NCBI GenBank assembly: GCA_003151215.1
Contig: PLXB01000084.1
Coordinates: 255 to 7,647, forward strand
Source: Ignavibacteriota bacterium
Lineage (GTDB): Bacteria > Bacteroidota > Kapaibacteriia > Palsa-1295
Direction of reading: 5' to 3'
DNA length: 7,393 nt
Shown here piece after piece: positions 1 through 5,627 of the stretch. The notes beneath the pieces are model-generated. The model was not told the DNA's origin. It did not search any database and saw only the letters and a list, made by a program, of their open reading frames with translations. The translations under genes and the position numbers were made by a program. Numbering within the stretch: the stretch's first letter is position 1; each line of letters begins with the position of its first letter.

Positions 1-78
1 ACGCTGTGCAAACAAAGCAGCAGGGATAGAAAGAATAATTGCTATGAAAGCAATAGAAAGACGGAATGTTGTTTTCAT
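1..78 (-). CDS. Exported protein, N-terminal signal peptide only (partial at window edge)
   Basis: An ATG at 78-76 opens a frame that runs to the left edge of the window without a stop, giving 26 residues. They form a textbook Sec signal peptide: MKTTFR with two positive charges, a hydrophobic core LSIAFIAIILSI, then PAALFAQR with a probable signal peptidase I site after LFA (residue 24). There is no lipobox cysteine, so it is not predicted to be a lipoprotein. The mature protein is outside the window and its function cannot be given; following the same strand and operon direction, it may be a periplasmic or outer-membrane partner of the locus or an unrelated next gene. No Shine-Dalgarno precedes the ATG. 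It lies 127 bases after the fusion gene, so it could have its own promoter. Confidence 0.72.
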   Translation of the reverse strand, partial: MKTTFRLSIAFIAIILSIPAALFAQR

Positions 79-120
79 GATGTAATGAAGATGTGATGTT
101 ATAAAAATTTACTCTATGTC

Positions 121-157
121 ATTGCGAGGATTCCGCGATAGCGGACGACGAAGCAAT
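121..157 (+). repeat. Short palindromic intergenic repeat (REP-like), copy 1
   Basis: A 37-base element lies in the 127-base gap between the fusion gene and the exported-protein gene. It starts ATTGCGAGGA and ends GACGAAGCAAT; the ends form an ATTGC/GCAAT outer stem and the centre is TCCGC-GATA-GCGGA, a five-base-pair hairpin with a GATA loop. The flank gives the string GTCATTGCGAGG, which I recall, without being able to check, as a common intergenic repeat signature in many bacterial genomes. It starts 48 bases after the fusion gene stop and ends 42 bases before the ATG at 78. It could act in mRNA stability or partial termination, but no T-run follows the hairpin. The remaining bases of this gap (79-120 and 158-205) show no gene, and I see no convincing promoter. 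Confidence 0.75.
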
Positions 158-205
158 TCCCTAAATATCACCGAAAATAAAGGGCTCTCCATGCAATGAG
201 ATAAA

Positions 206-2227
206 TTACTTCTCCCTCGAAAATAATTTCCTCAGCAGAATTTCAATATCCATGCCAATCGTGTGATGCCTGGCATAGTAGATATTCATCTGATCGATAT
301 CCTCTGCCCGCAAATTCCCGGCAGCATGGTAACCGGTAATATCTGCAAGACTTACAACTCCGATCTTTGCCAACTTAGTGCCCTCTTTTGTCGAACGGCT
401 TAAACCGACGAGAGAGCGCTTGCCGCGTAATACCTGCCTAAGCTCAACCAAGAGCTCCGTTCGTTTATCCGATCGCATTCGAATATTTGTCAATCCGACC
501 ACGGGATAGGCAATAAGAGCGCAAATAATATCCAAAATGCGCTTAACTATTCGGTGGCTCATTTTCTGAACGTTATACTCAAGCGGCATCAGCGCAAGGG
601 ATTCCGGTGATGAAGGCGGGGCGATCAGCTCGATCTTCGAGCGCGATAGCAGAACGTCCGATGCCTGTGGGACGACGTTAAAGCTTACTTCCTGCGTTGA
701 AACTTCACCGGATACTTGCTGCATTGCTGAGAGCATATCGGAATAACTGAATACATCCGATGGGAAAATAACCTGCGTGACTTGTTCATCCCGAATCACT
801 TTTGCAAGCATTCCCAGATCACCCTTGATAGGAACATTGCCTGCAAGCGGCTTATCGATATTAGTAAGATCCTTATCGATAAATCCCACTAATTGATAAC
901 GACGTGTAAACCCCGATCCCATAAGTAATCCGGCGATGCGAAGCGATTCTGTTCCTGTTCCGGCAATTAAAGTTCTGCGGAGCAGCGGCCTGGCGCTTCC
1001 TTCGCCGCCATAGCGGATGCGGTCAATGAAACGAAAGACAAAACGCACAATGATCATCGCAAATGCCGAAGCACCAACGATCGTTAATACTAATGTTCTA
1101 CTCGAAGCAAATTCCTTAAAAAAATATGTCAGCGATGAAAGGATGATCAACCCTGCCGGCATTGCAAGAATGACTGGCTTCGGCCTTCGTCTGCTCTCCG
1201 GCTGATACGCACCGAGGATCGATAGAACGAAAAATGAAACGGCTATTGGTATAAAAAATATCCAGGGATAATCGATCACCGGAAGTGCAAGCCATTCGCC
1301 AAAAGACCAGCGCGAAATCAAAAAAATTGTCACGGTTATCGCAAGCCCGTCCGCTATTGCCAATGCAATCGCCCCGCGATATTTTTTCAATAGTGCAACA
1401 AGTGAACGTAGTGCAATGCCAAAACGAAGCAGGAAAGTAAATAAAGGATTTTTCCCATAATGCTTCTGCACAAAAATGTGCATGGATTCGTAAAATACTT
1501 TTACTTCATTGAGCACACTTCTGCGAGTGGATTCACCTTTGAAGTGAACGGTCGAAGTTAGATGCACATAGAAAACAGCGAGTCCTGCCTTCTTGATGCG
1601 ATAGGAAAGATCGATATCCTCTCCGTACATAAAATAATCTTCGTCGAAGCCCTTCGTTACTTCGTATGCTTCGCGCGAGAGAAGCATAAATGCTCCGGCA
1701 AGCGCATCGATCTCGTATGTTTGGTCAACAGGTAAATACGTCAGGTTGTATTGTGCGAAGCGCGGAGAGTTGGGGAAGAAAGTCGAAAGTCCGAAAAGTT
1801 TTGTGAAGCTTGCCCACGGAGTAGGAAAACCTCTGCGGCAGGAGATCTGAAACGAGCCATCGGCATTAAGCAATTTGCAGCCTGAGACTCCAGCCTCTGG
1901 ATGCGATCTCATAAAATCAACCATTATGCGAAGTGTATCCTCGCCGAGAATCGTATCGGGATTTAAGATGAGGATAAAGTCGCCGGTGGCTTCGTGCATG
2001 GCAAGATTATTCGCTCTTCCGAAACCGATATTCTCATGGAGAGCGTAAAGTTTTACTTCCGGAAATTCCTTTTCGACCATGCTCGCGCTTCTGTCACGCG
2101 AAGCATTATCAACAACAAATACTTCTCCGGTTAATCCGCCTACAGCAAGGGAGCGCCGCACGCTTTCCAGCGCTCCGCGTAAAAATTCGCGGACGTTGTA
2201 ATTGACGATAACGATCGAAATATCCAT
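206..2227 (-). CDS. Fusion: GT2 glycosyltransferase + membrane glycosylphosphotransferase-like domain lacking its active site
   Basis: 673 residues from the ATG at 2227. Residues 1 to about 275 are a rhamnosyltransferase/WbbL-like GT2 domain: ISIVIVNYNV (3-12), VVDNASRD (38-45), ENIGFGRANN (65-74), LNPDT (88-92, metal site), GAFMLLSR (178-185), FMYGEDIDLSYR (199-210), VHFKGES (227-233). Four predicted membrane helices follow (about 286-305, 319-339, 352-371, 377-397), then a Rossmann-like domain (about 418-545; RTLIAGTGTESLRIAG at 418-433), and a C-terminal segment (557-673) that aligns with the end of the intact glycosylphosphotransferase: KRILDII (562-568), GKRSLVG (602-608, cf. GDMSLVG), ITG (630-632) and MDIEILLRKLF (659-669). 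The KFRSM and Asp-Glu-containing part between them is absent, so the second half cannot be an active phosphosugar transferase. An upstream in-frame TTG (2272) would add 15 residues, but these are translated from the repeat at 2241-2273 and the family starts at MDISIVIVNYN. No Shine-Dalgarno is seen. Function inferred: membrane-tethered sugar transfer in the same pathway. Confidence 0.88.
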   Translation of the reverse strand: MDISIVIVNYNVREFLRGALESVRRSLAVGGLTGEVFVVDNASRDRSASMVEKEFPEVKLYALHENIGFGRANNLAMHEATGDFILILNPDTILGEDTLRIMVDFMRSHPEAGVSGCKLLNADGSFQISCRRGFPTPWASFTKLFGLSTFFPNSPRFAQYNLTYLPVDQTYEIDALAGAFMLLSREAYEVTKGFDEDYFMYGEDIDLSYRIKKAGLAVFYVHLTSTVHFKGESTRRSVLNEVKVFYESMHIFVQKHYGKNPLFTFLLRFGIALRSLVALLKKYRGAIALAIADGLAITVTIFLISRWSFGEWLALPVIDYPWIFFIPIAVSFFVLSILGAYQPESRRRPKPVILAMPAGLIILSSLTYFFKEFASSRTLVLTIVGASAFAMIIVRFVFRFIDRIRYGGEGSARPLLRRTLIAGTGTESLRIAGLLMGSGFTRRYQLVGFIDKDLTNIDKPLAGNVPIKGDLGMLAKVIRDEQVTQVIFPSDVFSYSDMLSAMQQVSGEVSTQEVSFNVVPQASDVLLSRSKIELIAPPSSPESLALMPLEYNVQKMSHRIVKRILDIICALIAYPVVGLTNIRMRSDKRTELLVELRQVLRGKRSLVGLSRSTKEGTKLAKIGVVSLADITGYHAAGNLRAEDIDQMNIYYARHHTIGMDIEILLRKLFSREK

Positions 2228-2240
2228 GATAATGTCTATT

Positions 2241-2273
2241 ATTGCGCGGAGGGCTTTAGCCCGACAAAGCAAT
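2241..2273 (-). repeat. Short palindromic intergenic repeat (REP-like), copy 2
   Basis: A 33-base element fills most of the 60-base gap between the mannose synthase and the fusion gene. Its ends are ATTGC and GCAAT; the centre GGGCTTTAGCCC is a perfect 12-base inverted repeat. The first ten bases match copy 1 at 121-157 in nine of ten positions and the last eleven in ten of eleven. On the transcript it begins 14 bases after the upstream stop and ends 13 bases before the ATG at 2227. The strand is nominal because the element is nearly symmetric. No T-run follows, so it is not a typical terminator. Confidence 0.75.
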
Positions 2274-2287
2274 GATCCTATATAAAA

Positions 2288-3031
2288 TCACAACTCTCCT
2301 GAAATCGCTTTGAACTTCAGCTTCCAGACAAGCCCGACAGCTTCACGAACGATTGCCTTATTCATCTTACTTGTTCCGGCATGACGATCTACAAAGACGA
2401 TAGGAATTTCTTTAATCCGGAATTTTTTTCGCCATGCTCTAAAATTCATTTCAATTTGAAATGCATATCCATTGGAGTGAATATCATTTAGATCGACCGC
2501 TTCAAGCACTTCGCGACGGAAACATTTGAAACCTCCTGTAGTATCGTAGACTTTTATTCCGGTTACGATGCGGGCATACTTATTGGCATAATAAGAAAGA
2601 AGAAGTCTGCGTAGCGGCCAATTGGCAACATTTGCACCGGTGATATACCTTGAACCGAGGACGAGATCGGCATCTTTAATTTCGCGTAAGAAATTCGGAA
2701 TCTCCTCAGGGTCATGCGAGAAATCGGCATCCATTTCAAAGATATAATCAAAGCCTTTCTCAAGCCCGAATTTGAAACCTTCGACATACGCCGTTCCGAG
2801 TCCCATTTTTCCCGCGCGGGAAAGCAGATATAATTTTTCATCGCTCGTTGCCGGATCGGTTTGCATTTTACGAATAATATCTGCCGTTCCATCGGGCGAG
2901 TTATCGTCCACGATCAGAATATTGAGTGATACGTCCGGCGTTCTAGCTTCCTGCAGAAATACGGCACGAATGATCCGCTCGGCGTTATCGGCTTCGTTAT
3001 AGGTCGGGATGATGATGAGGGCACGTTTCAT
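2288..3031 (-). CDS. Polyprenol-phosphate mannose synthase-like GT2 (DPM1 type, soluble)
   Basis: 247 residues. The GT-A domain spans nearly the whole protein and closely follows the DPM1/polyprenol-monophosphomannose synthase pattern: ALIIIPTYNEADN (4-16), VDDNSPDGT (41-49), GLGTAYVEGF (77-86), FEMDADFSHDPE (98-109) with metal-binding D101 and D103, LGSRYI (125-130), DTTGGFKCFRR (163-173) and NGYAFQIEM (187-195), then SKM (221-223). There are no C-terminal membrane helices, unlike the GtrB/ArnC type, so it would act peripherally at the cytoplasmic side, moving mannose (or another hexose) from a nucleotide sugar to a polyprenyl phosphate. The lipid-linked sugar would be a donor for a membrane transferase on the outer face; no such enzyme (PMT/GT39 type) is in the window. 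The ATG lies five bases after the aminotransferase stop, with no Shine-Dalgarno. Family confident; mannose specificity inferred from similarity. Confidence 0.9.
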   Translation of the reverse strand: MKRALIIIPTYNEADNAERIIRAVFLQEARTPDVSLNILIVDDNSPDGTADIIRKMQTDPATSDEKLYLLSRAGKMGLGTAYVEGFKFGLEKGFDYIFEMDADFSHDPEEIPNFLREIKDADLVLGSRYITGANVANWPLRRLLLSYYANKYARIVTGIKVYDTTGGFKCFRREVLEAVDLNDIHSNGYAFQIEMNFRAWRKKFRIKEIPIVFVDRHAGTSKMNKAIVREAVGLVWKLKFKAISGEL

Positions 3032-3036
3032 TATAG

Positions 3037-4176
3037 TCAGGGTCGAAGATGACGGATAACATTTTCTGCAATATACGCGGCATCATCATCGCTTAGCTCA
3101 GAATGCATGGGAAGCGAAAGGATATGTGCTGAAGCGAATTCTGTGTTTGGATAATCGCCGATCTTCCCGCCATACGAACGATAAGCTGGCTGCTGGTGCA
3201 GGGGAACAGGGTAATAAATACTTGTCGGAATGCCGACGGCTTTCAGAGCTGCCGCAAGTCTATCGCGATCATGATTAACAATGATCGAATACTGATGCCA
3301 GATAGGTTCTGCATCTGGATGAACAGAAGGCGTTTGGATTATATCCGAATGCTCCAAGAACAGCTCTGTGTAAAGTGCTGCAACCTCTCTTCGCCGCGCA
3401 TTCCACTCATCTAAATATTTTAGCTTTACACTTAGGATCGCTGCTTGTATAGAATCAAGACGTGAGTTTACGCCGAGTCTGTCATGAAAATATATTTTCG
3501 TTGCGCCATGATTTGCTATCGAGCGAAGCTTTTCAGCAAGTTCGTCGTTTGCAGCTGTCATCATTCCTCCGTCACCGAAAGCGCCGAGATTCTTCGACGG
3601 GTAAAAACTGATCGAGGCAATATCGCCGAAACTACATGCCTGCTTGCCCCGCCACTTCGCACCAACAGCCTGTGCTGCATCTTCGATCAGATAGAGATTG
3701 TAATCGTCAGCGATTTTTTTAATCGCAGTGATATCGCTCGGCTGTCCGAAAAGATGAACAGGTAGGATAGCTTTTGTACGAGGAGTTATTCGCTCAGCAA
3801 TCTTTTGTGGATCAATGTTAAACGTTTTCGTATCAATATCAATATAAATAGGCTTTGCACCAAGCAGGGCAATGGTTTCCGTCGTCGCAACGAAAGTGAA
3901 TGGTGTAGTTATGATCTCATCGCCGGGTTTTACGCCGATCGCCATCAAAGCAATTTGTAAGGCATCGGTCCCTGATGCACAGGCGATGGCATGAGGCACC
4001 TGAAGATATTCCTGCATTTCCTTTTCAAAGCGCTTAACGGCCGGTCCATTTATGTATGCTCCGTTTCGGACGACATCCGATATTGCGCTATCGATCTCAT
4101 GCCGATAGCGATTGTACTGGCCGATTACATCCACCATGTGGATTTTTCGTTTATCTATAGTTGTGATAGTGCTCAA
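3037..4176 (-). CDS. DegT/DnrJ/EryC1/StrS family PLP-dependent sugar aminotransferase
   Basis: 379 residues, normal for the family. It would transfer an amino group, usually from glutamate, to a keto-sugar nucleotide in the cytoplasm, giving an amino-sugar precursor for the glycan. The sequence shows the N-terminal IHMVDVIGQY (12-21), CASGTDALQIAL (66-77) for cofactor phosphate binding, IEDAAQAVGA (164-173) with D166 for the pyridine nitrogen, SFYPSKNLGAFGDGG (190-204) with K195 as the PLP Schiff-base lysine, and NSRLDSIQAAIL (237-248). The pattern resembles WbpE-type 3-keto-sugar aminotransferases, but substrate position (3- or 4-keto) is not decidable without the partner dehydrogenase/dehydratase, none of which is in the window. 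The start is TTG at 4176-4174, since a TAA stop lies three codons before it; the only nearby ATG (4137-4135, residue 14) would cut off the conserved KIHMVDV start. The ribosome binding site is weak (AATAAGAAAAA). It lies 17 bases after the glycosylphosphotransferase. Confidence 0.93.
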   Translation of the reverse strand: MSTITTIDKRKIHMVDVIGQYNRYRHEIDSAISDVVRNGAYINGPAVKRFEKEMQEYLQVPHAIACASGTDALQIALMAIGVKPGDEIITTPFTFVATTETIALLGAKPIYIDIDTKTFNIDPQKIAERITPRTKAILPVHLFGQPSDITAIKKIADDYNLYLIEDAAQAVGAKWRGKQACSFGDIASISFYPSKNLGAFGDGGMMTAANDELAEKLRSIANHGATKIYFHDRLGVNSRLDSIQAAILSVKLKYLDEWNARRREVAALYTELFLEHSDIIQTPSVHPDAEPIWHQYSIIVNHDRDRLAAALKAVGIPTSIYYPVPLHQQPAYRSYGGKIGDYPNTEFASAHILSLPMHSELSDDDAAYIAENVIRHLRP

Positions 4177-4193
4177 TTTTTCTTATTCAATTT

Positions 4194-5627
4194 CTATGCT
4201 TGCCCCTTACCTCTGAATAACATATACGATGTTCGAAAAAGTATTTTTATATCCAGACGGAATGACATGGATTCGATATACATTAGGTCGTATTTCAATT
4301 TATTCCTGACGTCATCAAGATTTTCATCGTACTTATATACCATCGCCTGAAACAATCCTGTTATGCCGGGACGAACTTTAAGACGTCGCCTGTAATAAGG
4401 AATTTGTTTGCTTAATTGTTCAACGAAGTAATCACGTTCAGGTCTTGGTCCGACAAGGGACATATCGCCCTTGAGAACATTCCAGAACTGTGGCACTTCA
4501 TCAAGATGTACCTTACGGATGAATTTGCCAAAAGTTGTCACGCGAGGGTCATTTTTTTGTGCCCATTGCGGCCCGTTTTTTTCGGCATCTGTTGTCATAG
4601 AACGGAATTTATAGATCTTGAATGGGATGCCATTTCTGCCCATACGTCCTTGCGAATAGATCGCCGGTCCACGAGAGGAAATTTTTACTCCAAGCGCCAC
4701 AAGCAGCCATACCGGAATTCCTACAACTAATATCACGGAGCTCGTTATAATATCCATTGCTCTCTTCGCCGCTTCTTCCCATGGCCGCATGATCTCTGGA
4801 TTAATATCGATCAGAGGAAAACCGTAGATCTCTCTTGTCCGCGCTTGTCCGGAGATAATATCATAAAGATCAGGGACGATTTTTAGCCCTACATTTATGG
4901 CAGAAAGCCTACCGATAATATCTAAAAGCGTTGTGTGTTCTCCGGAATCAAGTGCGATAAGTACTTCCTTCACTTTTTTCGATTCGATCACTTGCTCCAT
5001 TTCATCATACCTTCCGATTATTTGAAGATGAGCCGGTGATATTTCGGCAATTTTACTTGCCACTCCATTGGAAGAAATATATCCAATGACATTATATCCG
5101 AGCCTTTTCACCTTTTGCAAATTATGTGCCAGCTCATTTGCCTTTGTTTGATCACCGACAATCATTGAAACTCTCTGTCCGATGCCGGATTCAAGCAGAC
5201 GGCGCTGCGTGTAGCGGACAATTAATCTGGCAGAAATGGTTAACGAGGTCAGAATGAGAAAATATAAAAGCCCGATCACTCTCGGATCTTCGCGCCACGG
5301 AGTATATTCACGCGGTGTGAAGGGATCCCATAGCACAAGAAGCATGAAAACAATTGTGCCGAAAGCAAAAGTCTTCACTACCGTAACGAGTTCATCGAAG
5401 ATCGGACGAACGTACCATGATCGGTACAACCCGAAAAAAATGAATGCGACGAGCCAAAACCCATAAACAAATAAACTTCCCCGGATAGGATGAACTATAT
5501 CAAACGGTACTATCGGCCTAGCAAACCACCCGGAATAAAATCTCACCCAATAAAAAAGAACCCATGCACCATTGACGGCAACAAAATCGCCTATAATGAG
5601 AATGAGTAGTTCTTTTCGTCGGCTCAT
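4194..5627 (-). CDS. Polyprenyl-phosphate glycosylphosphotransferase (initiating sugar transferase, WbaP/WcaJ-type)
   Basis: 477 residues, the usual length for this family. It would transfer a sugar 1-phosphate from a UDP-sugar to undecaprenyl phosphate at the inner membrane, starting the repeat unit. Four N-terminal membrane helices (about 6-27, 50-68, 82-99, 117-135) are followed by a Rossmann-like CoA-binding-type domain (about 150-280; SMIVGDQTKANEL at 154-166) and the catalytic domain (about 286-477). The catalytic domain is complete: AKRAMDII with the re-entrant helix (287-312), KFRSM (340-344), HLDEVPQFWNVLKGDMSLVG (374-393) with the Asp-Glu pair D376-E377 equivalent to the catalytic dyad described for PglC, GPRPE (393-397) and VRPGITGLFQA (418-428). 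The sugar (Glc, Gal, GalNAc or other) cannot be told. An in-frame TAA lies immediately before the ATG, so this start is fixed; it overlaps the upstream stop as ATGA. A run AAGGAGG lies 13 bases before the start, further than usual. Confidence 0.95.
   Translation of the reverse strand: MSRRKELLILIIGDFVAVNGAWVLFYWVRFYSGWFARPIVPFDIVHPIRGSLFVYGFWLVAFIFFGLYRSWYVRPIFDELVTVVKTFAFGTIVFMLLVLWDPFTPREYTPWREDPRVIGLLYFLILTSLTISARLIVRYTQRRLLESGIGQRVSMIVGDQTKANELAHNLQKVKRLGYNVIGYISSNGVASKIAEISPAHLQIIGRYDEMEQVIESKKVKEVLIALDSGEHTTLLDIIGRLSAINVGLKIVPDLYDIISGQARTREIYGFPLIDINPEIMRPWEEAAKRAMDIITSSVILVVGIPVWLLVALGVKISSRGPAIYSQGRMGRNGIPFKIYKFRSMTTDAEKNGPQWAQKNDPRVTTFGKFIRKVHLDEVPQFWNVLKGDMSLVGPRPERDYFVEQLSKQIPYYRRRLKVRPGITGLFQAMVYKYDENLDDVRNKLKYDLMYIESMSFRLDIKILFRTSYMLFRGKGQA

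Noticed and set aside
95..120. Promoter for the exported protein in the AT-rich stretch (TATAAC-like -10)
   Set aside because: On the minus strand TTTATAAC is present, but no -35-like hexamer lies at 16-18 bases; the only candidate, TGACAT, is 12 bases away. Not enough to call.
121..157. Rho-independent terminator after the fusion gene
   Set aside because: A hairpin is present, but the bases after it on the minus strand (TCCTCGCAATGACATAG) have no T-run, and the same element occurs inside the operon; a repeat is the better explanation.
206..559. Frameshifted or pseudogenised sugar transferase in the fusion C-terminus
   Set aside because: The frame is continuous through the remaining motifs (SLVG, ITG, MDIEIL) and the deletion is clean, so a conserved reduced domain fits better than decay; the missing core is too long to be hidden in another frame of the roughly 120 bases available.
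2228..2272. N-terminal extension of the fusion protein from a TTG at 2272 (adds 15 residues)
   Set aside because: The extra residues are the translation of the palindromic repeat at 2241-2273; the GT2 family begins at MDISIVIVNYN, encoded from the ATG at 2227.
2563..2892. Second minus-strand open frame of 109 codons inside the mannose synthase gene
   Set aside because: It lies wholly within 2288-3031 in another frame, while the GT2 motifs are all in the longer frame.
3991..4350. Plus-strand open frame of 119 codons spanning the aminotransferase/transferase junction
   Set aside because: It overlaps two well-supported minus-strand genes, has a cysteine-rich, low-information translation and shows no recognisable motif; a shadow frame.
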